Below, one piece after another: positions 34,527 through 43,240 of a stretch of 64,000 bases of DNA. The translations under genes and the position numbers were made by a program. Source of the stretch: Tundrisphaera lichenicola (lineage in GTDB: Bacteria; Planctomycetota; Planctomycetia; Isosphaerales; Isosphaeraceae); the NCBI RefSeq assembly GCF_051175385.1, contig NZ_CP195106.1, positions 5,890,001 through 5,954,000 of the forward strand. Direction: 5' to 3'. Position 1 is the first letter of the stretch, and the number at the start of each line of letters is the position of its first letter. The notes under the pieces are model-generated. The model was not told the DNA's origin, did not search any database, and saw nothing but the letters and a program-made list of their open reading frames with translations.

Positions 34527-35528
34527 TCAACCCTCTCCACCCTCGCCATTCACGGCCGATTCGGTCGGCTCGCCCTTGAAGAGTCGACGATTCATATTCT
34601 GCTGGAACGGGGTCCAGCTCGTGTCCTTGCAGGGGTCGTCCCGGATCTCGCGGGTGAACGCGTGGATCTTGGCGTCGAGGTTATCCAGGTAGTGGAGCGC
34701 GATCGCCTCGGGGGTCATCGGCAGTTTCACGCTGCCGAACTCGTGGGTCCCGTGGTGGCTGACGATCATGTGCTTCAGCCGGAGCAGGAGCTCGCCGGGG
34801 AACGGCTCGCCGGTCAGGTCGGCGGTCTGCTCGACCTTGTCGCGGAGCATCTCGACGCCCATGACCAGGTGGCCGACCAACTGCCCCTCGTCGGTGTAAC
34901 CGTAGGCCCGATCGTAGCTCAGCTCGGAGACCTTGCCGATGTCGTGCAGGAAGATCCCCATGAGCAGGAGATCGCGGTCGACGTCGGGATAGAGGTCGCT
35001 GATCCGGTCGGCGACGTTGAGCATCGTGACCACGTGCTCCAGGAGCCCGGCCTGGTACGCGTGGTGGTTCTTGATCCCGGCCGGGGCCGTGGTGAACCGG
35101 AGGAGGAGCGGTTCATCGATCAGGAAGCACTCGGCCAGGGCACGGAGGTGGGGATTTCTTAGGCCGAGCAAAATCTCGCGAAGCCTGGCGGTCAGCTTGG
35201 CGACGTTCTGGGTGCTCTGGGGGAGGAAATCCTCGGGCTCGACCTGATCGCGCGGGACCCCCTCGATGTGCGAGAGGATCACCTGCAAGGCCCCCTGGAA
35301 GACCTGGATCTTGCCCCGGACGTGCAGGAAATCGCCGGGATCGAATGTCCGGGCGAGCCCCTCGCTGGCGTTCCAGAGCCGGGCCCCGACGCTCCCGGAG
35401 CGGTCTCGGAGTTCCAGGTGGAGGTACAGGTTACCCTGGCGGTTGGCCCGGAGTTGCTTGTCGGCGACGAGGTAAACCTCGTCGACCGAATCCCCGTTGG
35501 CGAGCTGATTAACGAATCGACGAGTCAT
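34527..35528 (-). CDS. OB-fold/HD-domain 3'-5' exoribonuclease (YhaM family)
   Basis: 333 residues. The N-terminal OB-fold (VYLVADKQLRANRQGNLYLHLELRDRSGSVGARLWN) binds nucleic acid. The C-terminal HD domain has HHAYQAGLLEHVVTML, LLLMGIFLHDIGKVSEL and MIVSHHGTHEFGS, the metal-binding histidines and aspartates of YhaM. YhaM trims RNA 3' ends. ATG 35528 is preferred to TTG 35540. It sits 61 bases upstream of RNase R, so two 3'-5' exoribonucleases of different mechanism appear to share a transcript. Confidence 0.9.
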   Translation of the reverse strand: MTRRFVNQLANGDSVDEVYLVADKQLRANRQGNLYLHLELRDRSGSVGARLWNASEGLARTFDPGDFLHVRGKIQVFQGALQVILSHIEGVPRDQVEPEDFLPQSTQNVAKLTARLREILLGLRNPHLRALAECFLIDEPLLLRFTTAPAGIKNHHAYQAGLLEHVVTMLNVADRISDLYPDVDRDLLLMGIFLHDIGKVSELSYDRAYGYTDEGQLVGHLVMGVEMLRDKVEQTADLTGEPFPGELLLRLKHMIVSHHGTHEFGSVKLPMTPEAIALHYLDNLDAKIHAFTREIRDDPCKDTSWTPFQQNMNRRLFKGEPTESAVNGEGGEG

Positions 35529-35759
35529 ACGCGGGTTCAATCGGTCAGTGCGGGTCGGATGGGAGAGTACGCATTCGGGCCGTCCGGCCCGTAGTGGCCC
35601 GATTGTAGGGGCCTGCCTCGGACGGGGTCAAGGGATCGGCCGGGTCGCGGGACCGGATGGATGGTACGACCACCGCCCCGTCAGGTCGAGGGAACCGGCT
35701 GGCGGTCGGCGAAGAAGCCGGTAGGATAAGCATCGACCGAGGCCCTGACGAACTTCCCC

Positions 35760-36755
35760 ATGACCATGACGTCGAGACGACCGAACGTGAGCAACGATCT
35801 CCCGGATTCTCAGGTCCTCTGTGCCGGCGTGGTGGTCGCCGACCACCTCTGCACGCCGATCTCCCACCTCCCGGCGGCCGGCGAACTGGTCAAGGCCGAC
35901 GAGCTGATCCTGAACATCGGCGGATGCGCCTCGAATGCCGCGGTCGTCCTGGCCAAGCTCGGCATCCGGGCGGCGGTCTGCGGAAGGGTGGGTGATGATG
36001 CGTTCGGTCGATACATCGCCGAGACGTTCGATTCGTACGGTGTCGACACCCGTGGGCTTCGGGTCGACCCACGCAAGGCGACCAGCCAGAGTTTGATCGT
36101 CAATGTGAAGGGCCAGGATCGTCGGTTCATCCACTCGTTCGGGGCCAACGAGAACCTCTCGGTCGAGGACCTCGAACCCGGCCTGGCGATGAAGCCCAGG
36201 GTCGTCTACGTGGGCGGATTCCTGATCCTGCCGTCCCTCGACCCGCTCGACCTGGCCGACCGGTTCGCGAAGGCTCGGGCGGGCGGAGCGTTGACCGTCC
36301 TCGACGTGGCCACCCCCGGCCCGGGAGACTATCTCCCGCGGCTCGAGCCGGTCCTCCCCCACGTCGATGTCTTCCTCCCCAACACCGACGAGGCGGCCCT
36401 GATCCTGGGCGACCCCGACCCCATCCGGCAGGCCCTGGCCTTCCGAGAGATGGGAGCCCGACGGGTCGTGATCACTCGGGGAGGCGAAGGGGCAATCGTC
36501 GCCTCGGACACACTGCGAGCCCGTCTCGGAGCCTACTCCGTCCCTTACGTGGACGGGACCGGAGGCGGCGACGCCTTCGATGGCGGGTACATCGCGGGAC
36601 TGGTCGAGGGGCTCTCCGAGATCGAGTGCCTGCAACTGGCCAGCGCCGTCGGTGCCAGTTGCGTCCGGGCGGTCGGGACCACCGCCGGGATCTTCAATCG
36701 CGAGGAAGCCCGGGCGTTCATCCGGGAGCGTGGGCTGACCGTCGAGGCGTTCTGA
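35760..36755 (+). CDS. PfkB-family carbohydrate kinase
   Basis: 331 residues of the ribokinase fold. The N-terminal substrate site has NIGGCASNAAVVLAKLG and GRVGDDAFGRYI; the C-terminal ATP/anion-hole motif is DGTGGGDAFDGGYIAG with catalytic Asp271. It phosphorylates a sugar or nucleoside with ATP; specificity is undetermined. The gene diverges from the YhaM-like gene and converges on the archease gene (14 bases between stops). The N-terminal residues before VLCAGVVVADHL may be over-extended; the true start could be ATG 35766. Confidence 0.9.
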   Translation: MTMTSRRPNVSNDLPDSQVLCAGVVVADHLCTPISHLPAAGELVKADELILNIGGCASNAAVVLAKLGIRAAVCGRVGDDAFGRYIAETFDSYGVDTRGLRVDPRKATSQSLIVNVKGQDRRFIHSFGANENLSVEDLEPGLAMKPRVVYVGGFLILPSLDPLDLADRFAKARAGGALTVLDVATPGPGDYLPRLEPVLPHVDVFLPNTDEAALILGDPDPIRQALAFREMGARRVVITRGGEGAIVASDTLRARLGAYSVPYVDGTGGGDAFDGGYIAGLVEGLSEIECLQLASAVGASCVRAVGTTAGIFNREEARAFIRERGLTVEAF

Positions 36756-36769
36756 CGGCCGGGATCCGC

Positions 36770-37186
36770 TCAGATATCGAGGATCATCTCGGCCACCCAT
36801 GCCCCGTCCACGAACTCCAGGCTCAGGCCGTGGCGAGTCACGGCCTTGACCTCGTGGTCGAGGGTGTGCCGGTCCCGATCGATCGCCTCGCCGCCCACCT
36901 CGGCCGTCAGGCTCAGGCCATCGGCGGCGACCCGGACATCGAACCGGGTGAAGAGGACATGCTGCGTCTCGGATCGGAAGATCAGCTCGGCGAGCCAGTC
37001 GGCCAGGAGGTCGGTCGTCGAATCGGAGGCGAGGGTCAGCACCTCAACCTGACGGACCTGGACCTCGATCCGATTGGCGACCACGTAATCGAATAGCCCC
37101 TCGGCGGCGGTCCGGAAGAGGTCATCGAGCGAATCACCTCGGACTCTCAGGCCGACGTCGGCGGTGTGGTCGAAGACCTCGATCAT
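36770..37186 (-). CDS. Archease
   Basis: 138 residues with the archease pattern: EVFDHTADVGLRVRG at the N-terminus, SDSTTDLLADWLAELIF in the centre and EAIDRDRHTLDHEVKAVTRHGLSLEF near the C-terminus. Archease activates the RtcB RNA ligase by helping guanylylation and metal loading. ATG 37186 has GGGGAG 8 bases upstream, so the upstream methionine is not used. No rtcB is in the window, so its partner must be encoded elsewhere, if present. Confidence 0.92.
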   Translation of the reverse strand: MIEVFDHTADVGLRVRGDSLDDLFRTAAEGLFDYVVANRIEVQVRQVEVLTLASDSTTDLLADWLAELIFRSETQHVLFTRFDVRVAADGLSLTAEVGGEAIDRDRHTLDHEVKAVTRHGLSLEFVDGAWVAEMILDI

Positions 37187-37314
37187 GCCCACGGCTCCCC
37201 TCCCCATTCGATGATCCACCGGGCGCGCTGGCCTGCGGGCACCTGGATTGTTAAACTAATTCGCTCGGGAATCGATCTCATCTTAGCTTAGCGACGTCGA
37301 GAGGAACTTGCGTG

Positions 37315-38313
37315 ATGCGTCTTCCACAGATCGGGACACTCCTACTCTCGACGATGTTCGTCGGTCCGGCCATCGGGGACGATCCCAAGCCCGGCGATCG
37401 GCTGGAGCGTCGGGGAGACGAGATTGTGGTCTGTGGCCAGTTGATCCACACCACGACGCCGGTCAAGCTCTGGACCGACCCGGGCGGTTACGATGCCTAT
37501 CGGCTCGATCATCGGTTCGGCCCGGCGGATCAGCCGACCTCCCGGACCGAGAAATCCGAGGATCTCAAGCCGCTCCGCCGATTCGGGACCCGGCGAGTCG
37601 AGCTCTCGCCCGATCAACGCGAACAGGTCCGCGGGGGCGGCTGGGACCTCCCCCTCTTGCAGAGCGTCGTGGATCAGTTCGTCATCCACTTCGACGCCTG
37701 CGGGACCAGCCAGAAGTGTTTCGAGGTCCTCCATGACCAGCGAGGGTTGAGCGTCCAGTTCATGCTGGACCTGGACGGCACCATCTATCAGACCCTCGAC
37801 CTCAAGGAAGGCGCCTGGCACGCCACCAAGGCGAACGGGCGATCGATCGGGATCGAGATCGCCAACATCGGGACCTTCACCGATCCCGGCTCGGATCGGG
37901 TGACCCGCTGGTACAAGAACGATGAGGCGGGGAAGACCAGGATCGACCTGCCCGATCCCTCGATCGTCCCGACCTACTCGACCGGGTCAGCCCCGCTCCG
38001 ACCGATCCGCGATCGTCCGGTTTCCGGCCAGGTTCAGGGGGAAGAGCTCTCGCAGTACGACCTCACCCCCCAGCAGTACGACGCCCTCATCAAGCTGACC
38101 GCCACGCTCTGCAAGACCTTCCCCAAACTCAAATGCGACTATCCCCGGGATGCCCAGGGGTCGTTAATTCCCCGGAAACTCGACGACGAGGCTTATGATC
38201 ACTATTCCGGTATCCTCGGGCACTATCATGTCCAGTTGAACAAGGTCGACCCCGGCCCTGCGTTCCAGTGGGACCGACTGCTCGACGGCGTGAAGCAGGC
38301 CATGAAGGACTAA
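37315..38313 (+). CDS. Exported N-acetylmuramoyl-L-alanine amidase (Amidase_2 family)
   Basis: 332 residues from ATG 37315; GTG 37312 is an alternative with slightly better spacing to GAGAGG. A signal-like N-terminus (LPQIGTLLLSTMFVGPAIG) is followed by the PGRP/Amidase_2 fold: QFVIHFDACGTSQKCFEVLHDQRGLSVQFMLDLDGTIYQTLDLKEGAWHA, with zinc-ligand histidines at IHF and WHA, then NGRSIGIEIAN. It would cut the stem peptide from peptidoglycan. It is diagnostic in a phylum once thought to lack peptidoglycan. Single gene; 925 bases of sparse sequence follow. Confidence 0.88.
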   Translation: MRLPQIGTLLLSTMFVGPAIGDDPKPGDRLERRGDEIVVCGQLIHTTTPVKLWTDPGGYDAYRLDHRFGPADQPTSRTEKSEDLKPLRRFGTRRVELSPDQREQVRGGGWDLPLLQSVVDQFVIHFDACGTSQKCFEVLHDQRGLSVQFMLDLDGTIYQTLDLKEGAWHATKANGRSIGIEIANIGTFTDPGSDRVTRWYKNDEAGKTRIDLPDPSIVPTYSTGSAPLRPIRDRPVSGQVQGEELSQYDLTPQQYDALIKLTATLCKTFPKLKCDYPRDAQGSLIPRKLDDEAYDHYSGILGHYHVQLNKVDPGPAFQWDRLLDGVKQAMKD

Positions 38314-38936
38314 CTCCTCAAGATTTAGAAATTGAGCGGAGAGTCGTGCGGCGACGGGAATCGCCCGAGGCAGGAACAACCCGGTGTTCAAGTTGGCCAT
38401 CGTCCAGATCGGTGGCCAGCCGCATCGACTGGCGAGACTTCTCAGGACTCGCACCTGCGGAACAGGAGGGCGAATGGACTCGTCGCCGTCGCCACCTTCT
38501 ACATCCCGATTTAACCTACACCGCGGCGCAGCTGGCGATGGGTTGACTCCGGGGACGGCCGACAGACCATCTCCCGGGTCTTGCTTTCCGACCCATTGAC
38601 AGGTGGGGGTGCTCGTGGACGTGCAGGAACCCCACGTCCCGCATCATCGACTCGGGAGGTTCCACGATCTGGCGATGGAAAGCTTCGAGGACTATGCCCG
38701 AGACTGCATCGAGATCACGGAACCTTCGCCAACCGCCGAGGTGCCCCGACGGTCCTCGATGTCTCGAGCGAACCTCCACCCCTTCGAGAAGCTCGGTCCC
38801 GATCCATCCAGGAAGACAATCGCCCCGGCCGATCGGGACGCCAACCTCTCCGACTTGCAGGAGCATGAACGCTTCTAAATGGTATAAAAAATTCACCCAC
38901 CCACGAACGCATCCCTGGTTGACTGCGGCAATTTAG
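38314..38936. other. Gene-poor region after the amidase gene
   Basis: About 620 bases. Segment 38580-38870 is G+C-rich with long open frames on both strands (38603-38878 plus; 38516-38896 minus), neither with a ribosome site nor a domain that I recognise. It may be a decayed gene. 38870-38940 is AT-rich. Confidence 0.4.
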
Positions 38937-38965
38937 TTGACGATCGAACTTCGTAGACGTACAAT
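38937..38965 (+). promoter_or_regulatory. Sigma70-like promoter upstream of the lipoprotein/DUF1559 genes
   Basis: TTGACG (38937-38942), a 17-base spacer and TACAAT (38960-38965), in an AT-rich stretch. Predicted start near 38972, about 265 bases before the lipoprotein ATG, giving a long leader. Confidence 0.6.
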
Positions 38966-38971
38966 TTTATT

Positions 38972-39238
38972 GCGAGGATTGTTAATTACCATAGAGAGTA
39001 TGATTGGGTGCGACTGACTCCGTCTTAAATCGCCCCGGGCGATCAAGGCATTGTCACGGCTCGATTTTTGTCACGATCCGAACTCGTTTCGTGACACTTG
39101 CCGAGGGCTCACCGTCCCACCCATCCTGGTGGCATTGTTTGCTGCGTCGCGTCCATAGCTATCCCGGAACATTGCAGGGACGGCCAGGGACGAAAGTCCC
39201 TCTCGTGTCCCCAACACTTTCCCGAGGCACAGGCTGAC
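38972..39238 (+). promoter_or_regulatory. Long structured 5' leader
   Basis: The leader contains GTCACGA...TCGTGAC (about 39070-39094) and a hairpin AGGGAC-GAAA-GTCCCT (39186-39201) with a GNRA-type tetraloop, 38 bases before the start codon. It matches no riboswitch consensus that I know. Confidence 0.4.
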
Positions 39239-39436
39239 ATGAGAGCAATCCGCAGAGTATTCGTTTTGGGATTGGCCACATTCTTGACCTGTGCGTTGGT
39301 GGGTTGCAATGGCCAGGGGGGCGAAATCCCGCTGGCCAAAGTCGCGCCTCCGCCCGCCGGATTCGGCCAACCGGCCAAGGCTGCCAAGGGAACGAAGGCC
39401 GGAAGCCCGGTCAATGCCTCCGAATTGCTGAAGTAA
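39239..39436 (+). CDS. Small lipoprotein preceding a DUF1559 gene
   Basis: 65 residues: lipoprotein signal MRAIRRVFVLGLATFLTCALVGC with lipidated Cys23, then a short Pro/Ala/Lys-rich tail (GGEIPLAKVAPPPAGFGQPAKAAKG). Small lipoproteins of this shape are common next to DUF1559 genes in planctomycetes. There is only a weak Shine-Dalgarno. It shares the promoter and leader with the DUF1559 gene, 203 bases downstream. Confidence 0.75.
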   Translation: MRAIRRVFVLGLATFLTCALVGCNGQGGEIPLAKVAPPPAGFGQPAKAAKGTKAGSPVNASELLK

Positions 39437-39639
39437 TCGGACGACTTTGGATCTGGCCTCCGCCCCTCTTCGGACGGCCTTCCCGTCGCGCCGATGGATC
39501 GATCGCCGGACGACCGATTTGACCGACCTTCGCTCCTCCGGTCGATATCCAGGAGGGAATTCCCCCCGAGTACGCTCGATCCGCTCGAGCGTCGAAGGTC
39601 GTATTGCGCTTTCAATTCTTCTCATCACCTGGAGAAATC

Positions 39640-40770
39640 ATGATCGAAACGTCCTTCGCGAAGCGTAAACGGCAAAAGGGCTTCACTCTGATCGAACTGC
39701 TGGTGGTCATCGCCATCATCGCCGTCCTGATCGCCTTGCTCCTGCCGGCCGTCCAGGCGGCCCGCGAGGCGGCTCGTCGGAGCCAGTGCGTCAATAATTT
39801 GAAGCAACTCGGCCTGGCCGCCCAGAATTATCACTCGGCGATCGGTTGCTTCCCCCAGGGCGGCAGCAACGCGTCCTCCGTCGAAGTCAAGCCGGGTGGT
39901 GCCTGGGGAAACTGGAGCGCCCAGGCGATGATGCTCCCATACATGGAGCAGACCTCCGTCTACAACGCGATGAACTTCAGCCTGGTCTCGCTGGGCGGCG
40001 GCGGCTACGACGGTTATCAGTCGAACACCACCGGCGTAACGACGATGATCAGCACCTTCCAGTGCCCCTCCTCGCCCCCGTTCTCGGGAACGCTCTTCGG
40101 TCGCCCTTCGCCTTATACGAATTACTTCGCCTCGGTCGGTTCGAGCATGAATCAGTACGGCAAGAATTGCAGTTTCGCGGGCATGACCGTCGGTTCTGCC
40201 GACCCGAACGGGATGTTCGCAGTGGGCGGATTCCCGATCGGAATCCGCGACGTGACAGACGGGACCTCGAACACGATCGCTTTCGGCGAGTGGCGGATCG
40301 GCGACAATGACAACAACAAGCTCTCGAATCCTCAGGACGTGATCCGCGTCGGGGGCAGCTATCCGGCCGGAGCCAGTGCCGGTTCGCCCCTGTTGAACAT
40401 GCCCATCGGCGGGGCCGGGCTCAACGGTTGGCTCGTCAATTGCGCCGGCGCCGCCCAGGCATCGATCGGGACTGCCAACCAGTGGAGCAACCTGGGCAAC
40501 TACTGGTGCCAGGGGATTTTCGGAAACACGGTCGGCAACATCCTGGTCGCCCCCAACGGTAACTACCCCAACTGTGCCATCTACTCCTACGGTGGAGAGA
40601 ACGACGGCAGCTACGGCAATTACGGCCTGAGCAGCTATCACGCGGGCGGGGCGAACGTCGCGTTCGCCGACGGGTCGGTCCGATTCCTGAAGTCCACGAC
40701 CAATCAGGTGACCCTCTGGGGGCTCGGCTCGCGAGCCCAGGGCGAAGTCATCAGCGCCGACTCGTATTGA
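39640..40770 (+). CDS. DUF1559 prepilin-type N-terminal methylation domain protein
   Basis: 376 residues. A type IV prepilin signal follows the start: KRQKGFTLIELLVVIAIIAVL, cleaved after Gly at the GFTLIE site, with the usual continuation LLPAVQAAREAARRSQCVNNLKQLGLAAQNYH. The large beta-rich domain ends with GLSSYHAGGANVAFADGSVRFLKS, the DUF1559 hallmark. The family is hugely expanded in planctomycetes and its members are thought to be pseudopilin-like surface or secretion components; the individual role is unknown. ATG 39640 has GGAGA 6 bases upstream. Confidence 0.95.
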   Translation: MIETSFAKRKRQKGFTLIELLVVIAIIAVLIALLLPAVQAAREAARRSQCVNNLKQLGLAAQNYHSAIGCFPQGGSNASSVEVKPGGAWGNWSAQAMMLPYMEQTSVYNAMNFSLVSLGGGGYDGYQSNTTGVTTMISTFQCPSSPPFSGTLFGRPSPYTNYFASVGSSMNQYGKNCSFAGMTVGSADPNGMFAVGGFPIGIRDVTDGTSNTIAFGEWRIGDNDNNKLSNPQDVIRVGGSYPAGASAGSPLLNMPIGGAGLNGWLVNCAGAAQASIGTANQWSNLGNYWCQGIFGNTVGNILVAPNGNYPNCAIYSYGGENDGSYGNYGLSSYHAGGANVAFADGSVRFLKSTTNQVTLWGLGSRAQGEVISADSY

Positions 40771-40951
40771 TTCTTTCAATCGGACACCTCGAACCAGGCC
40801 CCGGCGAGGATCGACCCCGACCCTCGCCGGGGCCCCTCCACGCGCGTGGATTCGTCGCGAGTCGGGGGTGTGCATCACGGGTCGACCTGTTAAGCTGTTC
40901 ATGGCTTTTCGTGCCCGGCGGTTCGACCTAGGCCCCACGGCGGCGCCCCTC

Positions 40952-42490
40952 ATGCTCGCGAAGCTCACGTCGTACACGCTCGTCGGGATCGACGCGGCTC
41001 CCGTGGAAGTCGAAGTTGACGTCTCTCCCGCCACGATGCCCAAGACCGTGCTGGTCGGCCTGGCCGAGGCGGCGGTCCGCGAGAGCACGCACCGGGTCGA
41101 GCGGGCCCTGGTCAACTCGGGCTACCGGCGGCCGACCGACCGGATCGTGATCAACCTGGCCCCGGCCGACCTGAAGAAGGACGCCGGGGGGTTCGACCTG
41201 CCGATCGCCCTGGGGATGCTCCTTGGCAGCGGCCAGGTCGCCTTCGAACGCAAGGGGGATTTCGCCGTCGTGGGCGAGCTGGCCCTGGACGGCGAGACTC
41301 GCCCGATCAAGGGGGTCCTGGCGATGGCCCTGGCCGCCGCCGAGGGGAAGAAGGCCGGGCTCCTGGTCCCCTCGGCCAACGCTGCCGAGGCCGCCGTGGT
41401 CGAGGGCATCGACATCTATCCCATAGGCAGCCTGGCCGAAGCCGTGGGTTTCCTCTCAGGCCAGATCGACCCCGACCCCAAATCGATCGACCTGGAACAG
41501 GTCTTCCAGCATTACTCGCAGTTCGAGGAAGACTTCGTCGACGTCAAAGGGCAGGACTACGCAAAGCGAGCCCTGGTGATCGCCGCCTCGGGCGCTCATA
41601 ACGTACTGATGATCGGCCCGCCCGGCACGGGCAAGACGCTCCTGGCGCGGCGACTCGCCACCATCATGCCGGTCCTGACCCCCGCCGAGAGCCTGGAGAC
41701 CACCCGGATCTACAGCGCGATGGGCCTCCTGAAACCCGGCCAGCCCCTGATGGCGGTCCGACCCTTCCGCCACCCCCACCACTCGGTCAGCGACGCCGGT
41801 CTCGTCGGCGGAGGCAGCACCCCGCAGCCGGGCGAGATTTCGCTGGCCCATAAAGGGGTCCTGTTCCTCGACGAGTTGCCCGAATTCAACCGAAAGACCC
41901 TCGAAGTCCTCCGCCAGCCGCTTGAAGAGGGGATGGTCACGATCAGTCGAGCCTTGCGCAGCACTACCTTCCCCGCCGAGTTCGTCCTGGTGGCCGCCAT
42001 GAACCCCTGCCCCTGCGGCTATCGATCCGACCCCCGACGAGCTTGCACCTGCTCGCCTCCCCAGGTCGAGAAATACCTGAGCCGGATCTCCGGCCCCCTG
42101 CTGGACCGGATCGACCTGCACGTCGAGGTCCCCGCGGTCCCCTTCGCCCAACTGGCCGAGGCCCCACCCGGCCCGACCTCGGCCGATCTTCTGGCCGACG
42201 TCCTCAAGGCGAGGGCCCGCCAGCACGACCGATTCGGCGGCAAGGCCCCCGGCGTCAACGGCCGGATGACCCCTCGCCAGGTCCGCAAGTATTGCCCGCT
42301 CAAGCCCGACGGCGCGAGCATGCTCAAGGCAGCGATGGAGGAGCTGGGCCTCTCGGCCCGGGCCCACGACAAGATCCTCCGGGTCGCCCGGACCATGGCC
42401 GATCTCGAAGGTTCCGACGCCATCCAGCCGCACAACATCGCCGAGGCCGTCGGCTTCCGATCGCTCGATCGCGGTGTCTGGGCCGGTTAA
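40952..42490 (+). CDS. YifB/ComM-family Mg-chelatase-like ATPase
   Basis: 512 residues. N-terminal Lon-like domain (MLAKLTSYTLVGIDAAPVEVEVD...VRESTHRVERALVNSGY). The central AAA+ domain has Walker A GPPGTGKTL, Walker B VLFLDELPEF and the family's cysteine insert NPCPCGYRSDPRRACTC. C-terminal helical segment ends LEGSDAIQPHNIAEAVGFRSLD. ComM is a branch-migration helicase in natural transformation. ATG 40952 is chosen because MLAKL is the conserved family start; the longer frame is not needed. It stands between a DUF1559 and a Uma2 gene. Confidence 0.94.
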   Translation: MLAKLTSYTLVGIDAAPVEVEVDVSPATMPKTVLVGLAEAAVRESTHRVERALVNSGYRRPTDRIVINLAPADLKKDAGGFDLPIALGMLLGSGQVAFERKGDFAVVGELALDGETRPIKGVLAMALAAAEGKKAGLLVPSANAAEAAVVEGIDIYPIGSLAEAVGFLSGQIDPDPKSIDLEQVFQHYSQFEEDFVDVKGQDYAKRALVIAASGAHNVLMIGPPGTGKTLLARRLATIMPVLTPAESLETTRIYSAMGLLKPGQPLMAVRPFRHPHHSVSDAGLVGGGSTPQPGEISLAHKGVLFLDELPEFNRKTLEVLRQPLEEGMVTISRALRSTTFPAEFVLVAAMNPCPCGYRSDPRRACTCSPPQVEKYLSRISGPLLDRIDLHVEVPAVPFAQLAEAPPGPTSADLLADVLKARARQHDRFGGKAPGVNGRMTPRQVRKYCPLKPDGASMLKAAMEELGLSARAHDKILRVARTMADLEGSDAIQPHNIAEAVGFRSLDRGVWAG

Positions 42491-42515
42491 TCAGGAGAGT
42501 TGAGGAGGAGACGCC

Positions 42516-43172
42516 ATGGCAACCGCGACCACCGAGAGCACGCTCCAGAATGTCGCCGAGATCCTCGAGAGTCTCGGAGGGATTTCTCCCGATCGGGTTC
42601 GGTTGAAGGAGCCGCTGGGGCTGGCTACCGAGGCGGATCTGATCGAGGTCAACGGTGGAAACGAGACTCGTTGCGAGCTGGTCGAAGGCATGCTCGTGGA
42701 GAAGGGGATGGGCTACAACGAATCCGACCTCGCGCTCGTCCTGGCAGGTTACCTGAGAGCATTCATCATCCCTCGAAACCTCGGGCTTCTCACCGGGGAG
42801 GCTGGCATGATGCGCCTGGTCCCCGGCCTGATCCGCATCCCGGACCTCGCTTTCGCCTCGTGGGATCGCATCCCCGGTCGTCGTCGTCCCGCAGAACCGG
42901 TCGCCGGTTTCGCCCCTGATCTGGACATCGAGATCTTGAGCCTGAGCAACACGCCGGCGGAGATGTCTCGCAAACGTCGAGAGTATTTCGAGGCGGGTGT
43001 CCGCCTGGTCTGGGAAGTCGACCCACGAGCGCGAATCGTGGCCGTATTCGACGCGCCCGACAGCTCGACGATGCTCGACGCAACTCAGACGCTGGATGGC
43101 GGCGCCGTCTTGCCGGGTTTCCTTTTACCGCTCGCCGATCTCTTTGGAGAATTGGACCGTCAAGGAGCCTGA
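42516..43172 (+). CDS. Uma2-family endonuclease-like protein (copy 1)
   Basis: 218 residues of the Uma2 (DUF820) PD-(D/E)xK fold. The core is visible: ELVEGMLVEKGMG, IRIPDLAFASWDRIP, APDLDIEILSLSNTPAEMSRKRREYFEAGVRLVWEVDP. The Asp, Glu and Lys of the nuclease motif appear to be retained. Uma2 genes are strongly expanded in planctomycetes and cyanobacteria and their function is unknown. GAGGAGG stands shortly before ATG 42516. It is followed by a close paralogue 68 bases downstream. Confidence 0.93.
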   Translation: MATATTESTLQNVAEILESLGGISPDRVRLKEPLGLATEADLIEVNGGNETRCELVEGMLVEKGMGYNESDLALVLAGYLRAFIIPRNLGLLTGEAGMMRLVPGLIRIPDLAFASWDRIPGRRRPAEPVAGFAPDLDIEILSLSNTPAEMSRKRREYFEAGVRLVWEVDPRARIVAVFDAPDSSTMLDATQTLDGGAVLPGFLLPLADLFGELDRQGA

Positions 43173-43240
43173 AAGACTCACGCATCTTGAATGTCCCCTT
43201 CTCTGTGTCCCCGGCTGATCCGATCTCGAAAGGAGGATTC

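Noticed and set aside
32294..34579. Plus-strand open frame of 761 codons opposite RNase R
   Set aside because: RNase R on the minus strand has all catalytic motifs; the opposite frame has no known pattern.
38516..38896. Hypothetical protein genes on either strand
   Set aside because: The two frames overlap each other, lack ribosome-binding sites, and match nothing that I recognise; I describe the stretch only as possible decayed coding DNA.
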